64,000 nt of DNA from positions 3,100,001 to 3,164,000 of the forward strand of contig NZ_AP026978.1 of NCBI RefSeq assembly GCF_027924405.1. Reading direction: 5' to 3'. The notes under the pieces were generated by a model. That model was not told where the DNA came from, did no database searches, and was given only the letters and a program-made list of their open reading frames with translations. Positions 44,983 through 54,117 of the stretch are shown here, piece by piece (positions within the stretch are counted from its first letter, which is position 1; each line of letters starts with the position of its first letter). A program made the position numbers and the translations under genes. This DNA is from Nocardia sputorum. GTDB lineage: Bacteria > Actinomycetota > Actinomycetes > Mycobacteriales > Mycobacteriaceae.

Positions 44983-45489
44983 ATGAACAACGGAAAGCGA
45001 TTGCTCCGCTGGGCCGCTGCGATCATGCTCGTGCTGGGAACGGGGCACCTGGCGCTCGTGACGCTCTTCTCCTGGGACGACGTCACCGGCTGGTTCGATC
45101 GCGGAATATGGGCAGCCGTCCCGCTCACGCCCGGCGACACCACGCAGACGACGCAGTCCCTGCAGAACGAGCTCACGTTCTGGGCCGGTCCGGGCAGCTT
45201 CGCCGTGCCGCTGATCCTGCTCGGCGCGCTGATCTGGCACCTCGCGGGGCGCGGGGTGGCCGTACCCGCGGGCGTCGGCTGGGGGCTCACGGCATGGTGT
45301 GTGCTGGGCGGCGTTCTTCTGGTGCCCTCCCCATACTTCGTCGGCGCCGTCGCCGGGGTTCTGGTCGTCGTAGCGGCCAGGAGGACTGCGGGTTCCGATC
45401 AGGGTGAGCCGACCGGTCGCGCCGGAATGGACGGAAATGGTCCACTCTCCGGGAGCGCGCAACCGAAAGGAAGAGACACCCACCGATGA
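44983..45489 (+). CDS. Small four-segment membrane protein (DUF6463-like)
   Basis: The 168-residue protein begins MNNGKRLLRWAAAIMLVLGT and has four hydrophobic segments (IMLVLGTGHLALVTLF, FAVPLILLGALIWHLA, GLTAWCVLGGVLLV, VGAVAGVLVVVAA). It fits the DUF6463 group of small actinobacterial membrane proteins, of unknown function. The stop overlaps the ATG of the aldo/keto reductase as ATGA. The two genes likely form one TetR-controlled operon. The C-terminal 35 residues are polar. Confidence 0.75.
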   Translation: MNNGKRLLRWAAAIMLVLGTGHLALVTLFSWDDVTGWFDRGIWAAVPLTPGDTTQTTQSLQNELTFWAGPGSFAVPLILLGALIWHLAGRGVAVPAGVGWGLTAWCVLGGVLLVPSPYFVGAVAGVLVVVAARRTAGSDQGEPTGRAGMDGNGPLSGSAQPKGRDTHR

Positions 45490-46517
45490 GTCATGGCCCC
45501 TTCGATTCGACCTACGCGGCCGCGGCGGACCGATACGAGAAGGTCCCGTACCGCCGTACCGGCAACTCCGGCCTCGACCTGCCCGCCTTCTCGTTCGGCT
45601 TGTGGCAGAAGTTCGGCACCGACTACCCGTTCGCGACGCAGCGCGAGATCATCCTGCACGCCTTCGACCTCGGCATCACCCACTTCGACAACGCCGACCG
45701 CTACGGCCCGCCGCATCGTGCCGCCCAGAAGAACTTCGGCGCGGTGCTCGCCAAGGACCTCGCGCCCTATCGTGACGAGCTGATTCTCTCGACCAAGGCG
45801 GGCAACCCGATCGGCCCGAGCCCGTACCTCCGGGGCGGTTCCCGCAAGTCGATCCTCACCTCACTCGACCACAGCCTGCGCGATCTCGGCACCGACTACG
45901 TCGACATCTTCTACCATCACAGCCCGGACCCGAGCACGCCGTTGGAGGAATCCGTCGGCGCGTTGGTCAGCGCGGTACAGCAGGGCAAGGCGCTCTACAT
46001 CGGCCTGTCCAACTACGCGCCCGACCGCACCCACGAGGCCGCCGAACTGCTGCGGCAGGCGGGCGTCCCGCTGCTCATCCACCAGGCCCGCTATTCGATC
46101 TACGACCGCCGTCCGGAACGTGACGGCCTGCTGGACACCGCCGGCCAGGACGGCTTCGGCGTGATCGTCTACTCGCCCCTGGCGCAAGGCTTGCTGACCG
46201 ACAAGTACCTGGAGACCATCCCGGACGGTGCGCGGGCGCAGAACAGTGCATTCCTGTCGCCGGATGTCATCGACGAGACCTACCGGCAGCGAACCACCGC
46301 GCTGAACAAGATCGCCGAGGCCCGCGGGCAGTCCCTCGCGCAGTTGGCGTTGCAGTGGGTGCTGCGGCGACCCGAAGTCACCTCGGCGCTGATCGGCGCG
46401 AGCTCCACCGCGCAGCTCGACCACAATATCGCGGCGTTGCACTTCCCGGCGTTCACCGACGACGAACTCGCCCTCATCGACGAGCACGGCGTGCACGGGA
46501 CCGGCCTGAAGCTCTGA
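45486..46517 (+). CDS. Aldo/keto reductase
   Basis: The 343-residue protein is an AKR of the YghZ/potassium-channel-beta group. The catalytic tetrad appears as Asp in HFDNADRYGPP near 62-67, Tyr in the same loop, Lys in STKAGNPIG near 103 and His in FYHHSPDPS near 141. GLSNYAPDRT near 174 and ALIGASSTAQLDHNI near 305 (NADPH region) follow. It reduces aldehydes or ketones; the YghZ type acts on glyceraldehyde-3-phosphate and methylglyoxal. TetR control suggests detoxification. Confidence 0.9.
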   Translation: MSHGPFDSTYAAAADRYEKVPYRRTGNSGLDLPAFSFGLWQKFGTDYPFATQREIILHAFDLGITHFDNADRYGPPHRAAQKNFGAVLAKDLAPYRDELILSTKAGNPIGPSPYLRGGSRKSILTSLDHSLRDLGTDYVDIFYHHSPDPSTPLEESVGALVSAVQQGKALYIGLSNYAPDRTHEAAELLRQAGVPLLIHQARYSIYDRRPERDGLLDTAGQDGFGVIVYSPLAQGLLTDKYLETIPDGARAQNSAFLSPDVIDETYRQRTTALNKIAEARGQSLAQLALQWVLRRPEVTSALIGASSTAQLDHNIAALHFPAFTDDELALIDEHGVHGTGLKL

Positions 46518-46538
46518 CGCCACAGCGGGATTCGGGAG

Positions 46539-46559
46539 GGGCAGCGGCTTGCGCTGCCC
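46539..46559. terminator. Hairpin between convergent genes
   Basis: GGGCAGCG (46539-46546) and CGCTGCCC (46552-46559) form a perfect eight-base stem with a five-base loop, between the AKR stop and the LLM stop. Confidence 0.6.
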
Positions 46560-46562
46560 ATC

Positions 46563-47627
46563 TCAGCCTCGCAGCAGCGGCAGCAGCTGATCGCCTTGGC
46601 GCTCGATCTCCGGCAGGTACGGGGTGTCGGAGAGGACGAAGTGCGTGATGCCGAGGTCCTGATACTTGCGAAGCGACTTGGCGACGTCTTCGGGGGAGCC
46701 GACGAGCCACGTGGTACCCGCGCCGGCGCCGCCGAACTTTCCCGGGGTGGTGTACAGGTTGTCGTCGAGCACCTCACCTCGGGCGGCGAGGTCCAGCAGT
46801 CGCTGTTGCCCCACGGCCGTTCGGCGGTGCGGGTTCGGAACGGGCGCATGGTGGTTCTCCGCCATGCCCACGACTTTCGCCTCCGCTTCCGCCCACGCCT
46901 GTTCCGTGGTGTCACGGACGAAGGTCGTGATCCGCAGGCCGAATTCGAGTGGCGGATGCTCGCGGCCGAGTTCCTCGCTCAGCGACCGCAAACGCTCGAT
47001 CCGTTCCCGGACTCCCGAAAGGGGTTCCCCCCAGAAGAGCTGGACGTCGGCCTCGGTCGCCGCAACCCGCTCCGCGGCCTCCGACGCACCGCCGAAGTAC
47101 AACTTCGGGTGGCGCCGGTCGGCGCGAGGCACGATCCGGGGCAGCACGGTGGAATCGGTGACCTGGTAGTGCTCGCCCCGGTAGGTGACGTTCTCCTCGG
47201 TCCACAGCCGGCGGACGAGCTGAAGGAATTCTCTGGTGCGGGCGTAACGGTCGGCCTGTTCGCTCTCGCTCTCGCCGTAGGCGCCCAGGTCGTCCTTCCC
47301 GGACACGATGTTCACCCGCACCCGGCCGCCCGAGAGATGGTCGAGCGTCGCCGCGGCGGATGCGAAATTCGCCGGCCGCCAGTACCCCGGCCGGATCGCG
47401 ATGAGCGGCTCGAAGGTCGTGGTCCTGGCGGCCACTGCCGTCGCGACGGTGAGGGTGTCGGGGCGGCCCCATCCGGTGCCGATCAGCGCGCCCTGCCATC
47501 CGTGCGCCTCGAGTGCCTTCGCCTGGGCGCTCAAGGTGTCCAGGCTGTTGTGATCGGCCGCGATGGTGTCGCCGCGATGTCCCGCCGTAACCTGATTCGG
47601 GATGTACCAGAGGAATTCGAGACTCAT
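46563..47627 (-). CDS. FMNH2-dependent monooxygenase, SsuD-like alkanesulfonate type
   Basis: The 354-residue protein starts at an ATG at 47627. It shows the SsuD group pattern: FLWYIPNQVTAGHRGDT at residue 4, LIAIRPGYWRPANFASAAAT near 75, VNIVSGKDDLGAYGE near 105 and FGGASEAAERVAATEADVQL near 175. SsuD releases sulfite from alkanesulfonates when sulfur is scarce. No ssuABC transporter or ssuE reductase is present. It is one of three LLM monooxygenases in a 6-kb stretch. Confidence 0.87.
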   Translation of the reverse strand: MSLEFLWYIPNQVTAGHRGDTIAADHNSLDTLSAQAKALEAHGWQGALIGTGWGRPDTLTVATAVAARTTTFEPLIAIRPGYWRPANFASAAATLDHLSGGRVRVNIVSGKDDLGAYGESESEQADRYARTREFLQLVRRLWTEENVTYRGEHYQVTDSTVLPRIVPRADRRHPKLYFGGASEAAERVAATEADVQLFWGEPLSGVRERIERLRSLSEELGREHPPLEFGLRITTFVRDTTEQAWAEAEAKVVGMAENHHAPVPNPHRRTAVGQQRLLDLAARGEVLDDNLYTTPGKFGGAGAGTTWLVGSPEDVAKSLRKYQDLGITHFVLSDTPYLPEIERQGDQLLPLLRG

Positions 47628-47861
47628 CGGGGGATTCCTGTTCGGTGGCGCGATCAACGGGCGAAGCTGGATGGGCTGCGCTCGGTGAACGCGCTCGACC
47701 GACGGATCGACCAGCCTTCGGACACCCGAGATTATTAACCTCGAAAGGAGCCCCGACTCGTTGACAGCCGCCGGCTTTCAGCCGGTGCGACCGTGCCTGA
47801 ACTGCGATGATCCGCTGCGATGAGACATAAATTCAGCGAGATTCCAGGTGCGCTTTCCGCG

Positions 47862-48209
47862 CTACCCGACCGGCACGATCGGCCTGCCGCCGCCCGGCCC
47901 CGGCGCGGGCGGCACCAGCGCGCCTGCGGGCGTATTGGTGTTGGGCGCCGACGCTTTCGGCGGAGGCGCCAGCACCTGCAACGGCAGAGCAGGCGGTGGC
48001 GCCGCGGGCCCGCCCCGAGTCTCGGGGACGGGCTTGTCGTTGCCGCATCCAGGAGCTGTCGCCGAGCCCTGGCTTTCGCCGCAGGCAGCTCCCGGACCAG
48101 CCGGAACGATCGGTTCGGCGGAGGCGGCGGCCGCGGCGATGATCAGCGAAACCGACACGCCGAGCGGTGCCATCCACAGCCGCCGGCGCCCCATATCGAT
48201 CACAGCCAT
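47862..48209 (-). CDS. Proline-rich secreted protein next to the porin gene
   Basis: The 115-residue protein has a signal peptide (RLWMAPLGVSVSLIIAAAAA) ending near residue 31 and a mature part rich in Pro and Ala with two cysteines near residues 43 and 55. Its ATG at 48209 overlaps the end of the MspA-like gene by ten bases, so it is probably co-translated. The arrangement suggests an accessory envelope protein. I do not recognise the family. Confidence 0.6.
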   Translation of the reverse strand: MAVIDMGRRRLWMAPLGVSVSLIIAAAAASAEPIVPAGPGAACGESQGSATAPGCGNDKPVPETRGGPAAPPPALPLQVLAPPPKASAPNTNTPAGALVPPAPGPGGGRPIVPVG

Positions 48210-48820
48210 ATCGGGTCACCGTAGACGGCGACGGAATTGTCGGCCGTAGCCGTGGAGATCGACACGATCGCGAACGACCGCAGGCTCACCGCGCCCGCGC
48301 ACGCATCGATCTTGATCTGAATCTGATCGACGGAGATCGAACCGTGCGGCCCCGCAAGCGGTTTGGTGCCCATCGTGATGCTGGTGATGGTACCGGGCTT
48401 GATGGTCGTGGACATGCTGGGCAGAGCGAGCGCGCTGCCGCCGACCGCCAGGCCGGGCGAGGGGGCGACGGTCACCATGGCGTTCGGGCCGATTGCCCCG
48501 GACAAGCCCACGGTGAGGCCGTTGGAGACATCGGCCTGGCAGCCGATCTGGTAGCCCAGCTGCAGCGTTCCGGAGTTCACCGCCTCCCGTCCGTCGCCAC
48601 TGATGTCGGCCGCCGCCGACAAGGTGACGAACCCCTCCCGAGTGAACGGCGTCGCGGCGAGATTGGGTACGCGTTGCAGATCTTCCGCGGTCTTGCTGAT
48701 CCGCAACTCCCAACCGTCCTCGGTCTCGACGACGCGAGATTTGTCTGCCACCTGATCTGCGGTCGCGGGTGCGGCGGTGATGCCGAAAGCCGCGGTCGCG
48801 GCGATGCCGAGCATCGCCAT
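48200..48820 (-). CDS. MspA family porin
   Basis: From ATG 48820 (GAGAGG upstream) the protein has 206 residues. A signal peptide (MLGIAATAAFGITAAPATA) is followed by an MspA-like domain: DGWELRISKTAEDLQRVPNL, NSGTLQLGYQIGCQADVS near 85 and a C-terminal SFAIVSISTATADN. MspA porins form pores in the mycolate outer membrane; Nocardia has homologues. It is shorter than MspA itself in the periplasmic-rim part. An upstream TTG at 48835 is an alternative start. Confidence 0.82.
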   Translation of the reverse strand: MAMLGIAATAAFGITAAPATADQVADKSRVVETEDGWELRISKTAEDLQRVPNLAATPFTREGFVTLSAAADISGDGREAVNSGTLQLGYQIGCQADVSNGLTVGLSGAIGPNAMVTVAPSPGLAVGGSALALPSMSTTIKPGTITSITMGTKPLAGPHGSISVDQIQIKIDACAGAVSLRSFAIVSISTATADNSVAVYGDPIWL

Positions 48821-48936
48821 CGTCGAGCCTCTCAATGAATTCCTTAGTCCTGTTAACAGTCGGACGTGATACTAAGTGACCCGGCACCGGACGAGGAACC
48901 CCCATCGCTGGGTGGCAACGAATTTCGCCGCTCGGG

Positions 48937-50880
48937 TCAGCGGTGGATATATCCGCGGGTGAGCGGTGCGTCATCCAGCCGCGGAGCGATGGACTCACCA
49001 CCGAGAGCCTGCCGCAGGATCGCTTGTTCGTCCTGGATGACGTGCATCACCGCGTTGATGAGGGCCAGGTGGGTGAACGCCTGGGGGTAGTTGCCCCAAT
49101 GCCGGCCGGTTCGCGGGTCGATCTCCTCGGCGTAGAGACCCAGGGGGCTGGCGTAGCCGAGAAGTTTCTCGCACAGTTGCTTCGCGCGCGTCTTCTCGCC
49201 GATCTCCGACAGCGCGGACACCAGCCAGAACGAGCAGATCGTGAAAGCGCCTTCTTCCCCGGCGCATCCGTCGTCGGTCTCATCGACGCGGTATCGCAGG
49301 ACGAGGCCGTCTTCGGTCAGTTCGTCGGCGATCGCGAGCACGGTGTTGCGTACTCGCTCGTCGTCGGGTGGCAGGAAACGAACCAGGGGGATGAGCAGGG
49401 TCGAAGCGTCCAGCGACGTGCTGCCGTAGTACTGGGTGAACACCCCCCGGGAGTCGACGGCATGGGCGCAGATGTCGGCGTGGATCTCGTCGGCGGCCTT
49501 CTGCCAGCGCTGGGCGCGTTCCAGGTCCTGGTGGATGCGAGCCAGCCGGGCGCCGCGATCGGCGGCGACCCAGCACATGACCTTGCTCGAGGTGAAGTGC
49601 CGAGGCTCGCCGCGAACCTCCCAGATACCGTGGTCGGGTTCGCGCCAGTAGGTGAGGGCGCTCTTGACCGCACGGCCGAGCAGCGGCCAGGCCCGCGCAT
49701 CGATTTGATCTTGATGTCGGCCGTAGAGGTACACCGCGTCCAGCGCCGCGCCCCACACGTCGTGCTGGCGTTGCCGGTATGCCTCGTTACCGATGCGCAC
49801 CGGGCTCGCGTTGTCGTAGCCGCGCAGGTGCGGGAGGGTCTGCTCGGTGAGGTCGGTTTCGCCGCCGATGCCGTAGACGATCTGCATGTCCCGGGCTTCT
49901 TCGGTCAGATCGAGGATGTAGGAGAAGAAGTCGTTCGCCTCCCAGGTGAAGCCCAGGGTGTACAGGCCCCACAAGGCGAATGCCGAGTCGCGGATCCAGG
50001 AATAGCGATAATCCCAATTCCGCTCTCCGCCAGGGGTTTCCGGCAGGGACGTGGTGGCGGCCGCGGCGACGGCGCCGGTGGGGGCGAAGGTCAATCCTTT
50101 GAGCGTCAGCGCGCTGCGAGTGAGTTCCGCGGTCCACGGGTGGTCCGGGAATCGCCCACCGGCCAGCCAGTGCCGCCAGTGGTGGATCGTTCGCAGCAGC
50201 CGCTCCTCGGCCTCCTCGACGTCGCCGGGAGCGTCGCGACTTCCCCAGGCCAGCGCGCAGAAGCGCGTGTCACCGGTCTTCAGCAAGGTGCGGGCGACCG
50301 CGTGGGTGCCTTCCAAGCCCAGGCGCATGTCCGTGCTCAACGTCAGCTGGAGGTCGGTCCCGTCGGCGTCGGCCTGCGCGAGGTAGTAACTGCCGAGGTA
50401 GTTCCACCGGGCGCGATACCTGCCGTAGCCGAACGCCGGTTGGCAATCGAGCCCGAATTGGATCTGGCCGGTCTCGCAGTGCACCGTCCGCAGCAGGATG
50501 TGCTCGGCGTCGTAGTCCGTTGGCGTGCGCCGATGGGCGCTGCGGCCCGGTGTCTGGTGCCGCCACGGCCCGACCAGCAGCACGTCGCGCACCGTCGCCC
50601 ATCCGTCGCCGCTGCGCCAGCTCGTCTCCATGACCATCGTGCCCGGGATGTAGCGGCGATCGGTGGGCACCATGAAATCGGCGGGAGCGAACCGGAACGA
50701 GCCGGCGGACCGATCGAGGATGGCCGCGAAGACACTCGGCGAGTCCATCCGCGGCAGGCACATCCACTCGATGGCCCCGCTGGGGGAGATCAGTGCGGTG
50801 ACCTCGCAATCGGAGATGAACCCGTAGTCGTCGATGCGTGGAAACGCCGTGAGCCGCGGTGCGCGTTCGAACTCGGTCAT
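48937..50880 (-). CDS. Glycoside hydrolase family 15 protein (trehalase/glucoamylase type)
   Basis: The 647-residue protein starts at an ATG at 50880 behind GAGGGAG. It contains IDDYGFISDCEVTALISPSG at residue 15 and IEWMCLPRMDSPSVFAAILD near 40, the actinobacterial GH15 entry. The (alpha/alpha)6 core has RNWDYRYSWIRDSAFALWGL near 310 and a late EEGAFTICSFWLVSALSEIG near 565. Mycobacterial relatives hydrolyse trehalose. There is no signal peptide, so it is cytosolic. Trehalose use fits an organism with mycolates. Confidence 0.9.
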   Translation of the reverse strand: MTEFERAPRLTAFPRIDDYGFISDCEVTALISPSGAIEWMCLPRMDSPSVFAAILDRSAGSFRFAPADFMVPTDRRYIPGTMVMETSWRSGDGWATVRDVLLVGPWRHQTPGRSAHRRTPTDYDAEHILLRTVHCETGQIQFGLDCQPAFGYGRYRARWNYLGSYYLAQADADGTDLQLTLSTDMRLGLEGTHAVARTLLKTGDTRFCALAWGSRDAPGDVEEAEERLLRTIHHWRHWLAGGRFPDHPWTAELTRSALTLKGLTFAPTGAVAAAATTSLPETPGGERNWDYRYSWIRDSAFALWGLYTLGFTWEANDFFSYILDLTEEARDMQIVYGIGGETDLTEQTLPHLRGYDNASPVRIGNEAYRQRQHDVWGAALDAVYLYGRHQDQIDARAWPLLGRAVKSALTYWREPDHGIWEVRGEPRHFTSSKVMCWVAADRGARLARIHQDLERAQRWQKAADEIHADICAHAVDSRGVFTQYYGSTSLDASTLLIPLVRFLPPDDERVRNTVLAIADELTEDGLVLRYRVDETDDGCAGEEGAFTICSFWLVSALSEIGEKTRAKQLCEKLLGYASPLGLYAEEIDPRTGRHWGNYPQAFTHLALINAVMHVIQDEQAILRQALGGESIAPRLDDAPLTRGYIHR

Positions 50881-51048
50881 GCGTTTCTCCCTCGTCTTCT
50901 CGGCGCGAATCCGGCCGGTCATCCACCGGCGCTTACCTGCTGCACCGCCTCTCTTGCCGGGAGACACCGCGAGCGGTATCGAGGCATGGGTGATGTGACG
51001 CTGCCCTCAGCCCATCACCTGCTGGGTCGGCTCGGCAAGCACTGCGCG

Positions 51049-51630
51049 CTAACGATGGTCGCCGGCCGGGCGCGCCTGCGGGCTGACCAGCCGACGAGCG
51101 GCCAGCACGGTGGCGGCCCGTCGTTCGGCGACGTTGTGGTGGTCGGTGCGGGTGGCGTGCATGGCTGCCGTGCGTGCGAGATCGGTCAGCATGACGATCA
51201 GGGTGATGGGCTGGAAATCCCCGGTAACCAGCCCCTGGTCTTGCCCCCGCCGAATCTCGGCCAGCTTTCCCGCGATGATCCGGCGGATGGCCTCTTCGGC
51301 GGCGGGTATGTGGGTCTGCTCGATCTCTGCCCAGGCCTGTAGCCGGGCGTTGTCGGGGTGCGCGACGTAGTGGTCGAAGAGCCGGCCCACATAACCGGGC
51401 AGGTCCGCGGCGTCGAGGGCGGTTTCGTCGGTCGTCTGGGTGACCCATTCCTCGGTGACCGCCGCGTACAGCTCGTCTTTACCCGCGAAGTACGCGTAGA
51501 GCCGGTCCTTGCTCGCCTTGGCGGCGTCGGCGATGCGATTGACGCGCGCTCCGGCGATGCCGTACTGGGCGAACTCCGCTTTGGCCGCGACGAGGATTCG
51601 TTCGCGGGTGGCCTGACCTGCTGCGCGCAT
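51049..51630 (-). CDS. TetR family transcriptional regulator
   Basis: The protein has 193 residues from the ATG at 51630. The DNA-binding part is TRERILVAAKAEFAQYGIAG, then ARVNRIADAAKASKDRLYAYFAG in the same region. The C-terminal domain has DLPGYVGRLFDHYVAHPDNA (TetR_C_17-type). It is divergent from the DUF4334/alcohol dehydrogenase genes and two GAACC-N4-GGTTC repeats lie between, so it probably represses both directions. Confidence 0.9.
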   Translation of the reverse strand: MRAAGQATRERILVAAKAEFAQYGIAGARVNRIADAAKASKDRLYAYFAGKDELYAAVTEEWVTQTTDETALDAADLPGYVGRLFDHYVAHPDNARLQAWAEIEQTHIPAAEEAIRRIIAGKLAEIRRGQDQGLVTGDFQPITLIVMLTDLARTAAMHATRTDHHNVAERRAATVLAARRLVSPQARPAGDHR

Positions 51631-51647
51631 GGCCGCATCCTATCTTG

Positions 51648-51692
51648 CCGAACCGTTTGGTTCGGATATACAGTTGCCGAACCAAATGGTTC
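51648..51692. promoter_or_regulatory. Tandem operators GAACC-N4-GGTTC
   Basis: Two palindromes occur at 51648-51665 (CCGAACC-GTTT-GGTTCGG, perfect) and 51677-51692 (CCGAACC-AAAT-GGTTC). Their centres are 29 bases apart, close to three helical turns. They sit between the tetR start and the DUF4334 gene. Confidence 0.75.
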
Positions 51693-51714
51693 TGGAATTG
51701 CACCGGGAACGAGG

Positions 51715-52191
51715 ATGGCTATGGGCTCTGTGGGGACTGGCTGGCGGGATCTCGCCGCGCGGGAGAGCGGGGTGACGGCGGCCGAGTTGGATGCCTTGTG
51801 GACCGACCTGCCGGTGGCGCGCGCCGAGGACATCCTGGGCGAATGGAAGGGGGCGGCATTCCCGACCGGCCATCCGCTGCGCAAAGCGTTGTCGGCGAGC
51901 CGCTGGTACGGCAAGACCTTTCACAGTCTGCTGGACGCGAAGCCGTTGATCTGCCGCGCGGAGGACGGATCGCTGTTCTCCAACGTCGAGCTCGGTGGCG
52001 GTGGGGAAGCCACGCTGTGGAACATCGAATTCCGCGGTGAGGTGACCGCCACCATGGTCTACGACCGCCGCCCGGTCTTCGACCACTTCAAATGGCTCGA
52101 CGAGAACACGCTGATGGGCATCATGAACGGCCGGCCCGAACTGGTGCTGGCCGATGGCGAGTACTTCTACTTCCTGCTCGAGCGGGCCTGA
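51715..52191 (+). CDS. DUF4334/GXWXG domain protein
   Basis: The 158-residue protein starts at ATG 51715. GEWKGAAFPTGHP near 42 and KWLDENTLMGIMNG near 125 are the typical family stretches, with YFYFLLERA at the end. The family is uncharacterised and often lies next to alcohol dehydrogenases or terpene-type catabolic genes. The stop is four bases before the alcohol dehydrogenase start, so the genes form one TetR-controlled operon. Confidence 0.85.
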   Translation: MAMGSVGTGWRDLAARESGVTAAELDALWTDLPVARAEDILGEWKGAAFPTGHPLRKALSASRWYGKTFHSLLDAKPLICRAEDGSLFSNVELGGGGEATLWNIEFRGEVTATMVYDRRPVFDHFKWLDENTLMGIMNGRPELVLADGEYFYFLLERA

Positions 52192-52194
52192 GCG

Positions 52195-53286
52195 ATGGTC
52201 ACCACCACCGCGGTGCTTTCGCGTGACCCGGCCGCGCCGTTCACCGTCGAAACCGTCGAGATCGACGACCCCCGCGACGACGAGATCCGCGTCCGCATCC
52301 AGGCCACCGGCATCTGCCACACCGACCTGGTCACCAGGGCGGCGGGTGCGACCGACCATCCGGTGCTGCTCGGGCACGAAGGCGCCGGAGTGGTGGAGGC
52401 CGTCGGCGCGGCGGTGACCGGTGTGCGCCCCGGCGACCGGGTTGTGCTGACCTTCCGGCACTGCGGCACGTGCCGCAACTGCCGAGCCGGACGGCCTGCG
52501 TATTGCGTGCGAGCGGCGAAACTCAATCAGTTCGGCGCCCGGGCGGACCGATCCGCTCGGGTCACCGTCGCGGGAACCCCGGTGCGGGATGGGTTCTTCG
52601 GCCAGTCCAGCTTCGCCGCGTACGCCTTGGCCACCGCCGACAACACCGTGGTCATCGACACCGAAGTCGATCCGGCCGTCCTCGCCCCGCTGGGCTGCGG
52701 GTTCCTCACCGGCGCCGGAGCGGTGCTCAATGTGCTGCGTCCGGACCGGGATGCTCGCGTCGTCGTCTACGGCGCGGGCGCGGTCGGAATGGCGGGCGTG
52801 CTGGCCGCGCTGGTGTGCGAGGTCGACGAACTGGTGGTGGTGGAACCGTCACCGGTGCGGCGGGCGCTCGCGCTGGAACTGGGAGCCACCGCCGCCCTGG
52901 ATCCGGCAGCCGACGATGTCGTGCCCGCGATCCGAAAGCTGACCGACGGCGGGGCGAGTCATGCCCTCGACACCACCGGGTCGGCGCGGGTGCTCGCCAC
53001 CGCGGCTGCCGGAGCGGCGATCGGCGGCACGGTGGTGGCGGTCGGGCTGGGTACCGGGGTCCCCGACATCGACCTGCGGGACATCGTGCTGGGCGGCAAA
53101 GCGATCCGCGGTTGCCTCGAAGGCGACGCGGTGCCCGCGACCTTCATCCCGCACCTGCTGGACCTGCACGCCGCCGGGCGGTTCCCCATCGACCGGCTCG
53201 TCACGACGTACCCGCATACCGACATCAACGCCGCGCTCGCGGACCAGCGTGCGGGCATGGTCGTCAAACCGGTTCTGACCTGGTGA
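52195..53286 (+). CDS. Zinc-dependent alcohol dehydrogenase (aryl-alcohol type)
   Basis: The 363-residue MDR enzyme has the catalytic zinc ligands in GICHTDLVTR near 40 and LLGHEGAGVVEAVG near 60, and structural zinc cysteines in CGTCRNCRAGRPAYC near 90-105. The nucleotide site is VVVYGAGAVGMAGVLAALV near 190. This matches benzyl/aryl-alcohol dehydrogenases such as XylB. It oxidises alcohols with NAD. It follows the DUF4334 gene within an operon. Confidence 0.93.
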   Translation: MVTTTAVLSRDPAAPFTVETVEIDDPRDDEIRVRIQATGICHTDLVTRAAGATDHPVLLGHEGAGVVEAVGAAVTGVRPGDRVVLTFRHCGTCRNCRAGRPAYCVRAAKLNQFGARADRSARVTVAGTPVRDGFFGQSSFAAYALATADNTVVIDTEVDPAVLAPLGCGFLTGAGAVLNVLRPDRDARVVVYGAGAVGMAGVLAALVCEVDELVVVEPSPVRRALALELGATAALDPAADDVVPAIRKLTDGGASHALDTTGSARVLATAAAGAAIGGTVVAVGLGTGVPDIDLRDIVLGGKAIRGCLEGDAVPATFIPHLLDLHAAGRFPIDRLVTTYPHTDINAALADQRAGMVVKPVLTW

Positions 53287-53511
53287 TCTGACCTGGTGAG
53301 GTGATCGCGCTTCCCCGCAACGGGAACAGATCGCTGTGCTGAGCAAACGAGGTGCAGGACGCCATCTCGACACCGACATCGGCGTATGGGCGGCCACGGC
53401 CCGGTGACCGAGGCCGGAAGAGGGAGGCACGGACACGGAGCGGCCGGTGTCTCCAGCGCACCGACCGACCCGTTCGACGCCAAGCCGAGCAGCAGGCGCC
53501 GCAACCCCCGG

Positions 53512-54117
53512 TCAGCGCAGGCGTGCGGCGATAGTGGTGGCGACGTCGATGGTTTTGGCGCATACGTCCCAGTCGACGCCCGTAGCTATCCCGGATACGG
53601 CGATTCCCAGGTAGAACGATCCTCCTGATGGTACGGACACGTGAACATCGCAGCTGCCGTTGCGGCCGTCCGGACGGGTGCTCGGCTCGAGCACGGCGCG
53701 GTGTCCCGCGACCGTGATCTCCCGCGCGAGCGGATCCCGCACCCGGCGCTGCCCGAGATCGCCGAGGCCGGTGGTCTGGGGCGCGAATCCGATGGTGAAG
53801 CCGCCGGACACCCCGGTCTGGATGGAAGACCAGGAGCAGCGGGGCAGCTGCTGCGGCGGCGTGGCCGCCTTGGCGTCGGGTTCGAGTACGTAGCGGGCGA
53901 TATCGTCCGGGCCGAGCACGCTGCACGGATGATAGGTGAGGTCGGCCGGCGTCCACGGCTGCGGCGGCAACGGCGCGACCGACGACGTGGTGACGTCGCC
54001 CGGCGACCCGACCGGCGGACGGTCGTCGGTGTCGCACCCGACCACCGTCATCGTGGCCACCAGACCGCACATCACCCCGGACAACCATCGGCGTCGATCA
54101 CGCCAAGAATTCGGCAT
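53512..54117 (-). CDS. DUF3558-like lipoprotein
   Basis: From ATG 54117 (GGGAGGATTGCCG upstream) the protein has 201 residues. The N-terminal signal ends in a lipobox with VATMTVVGC, so it should be anchored by lipid. The mature part has HPCSVLGPDDIARYVLEPD near 64, CSWSS near 92, and a disulfide-type pair with Cys near 156 and 188. These are common in DUF3558 lipoproteins of Nocardia and mycobacteria, whose function is unknown. It is upstream of and divergent to cydA. Confidence 0.8.
   Translation of the reverse strand: MPNSWRDRRRWLSGVMCGLVATMTVVGCDTDDRPPVGSPGDVTTSSVAPLPPQPWTPADLTYHPCSVLGPDDIARYVLEPDAKAATPPQQLPRCSWSSIQTGVSGGFTIGFAPQTTGLGDLGQRRVRDPLAREITVAGHRAVLEPSTRPDGRNGSCDVHVSVPSGGSFYLGIAVSGIATGVDWDVCAKTIDVATTIAARLR

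Noticed and set aside
48943..51342. Long plus-strand frame antisense to the GH15 gene
   Set aside because: GH15 motifs are on the minus strand; the antisense product is low-complexity without motifs.
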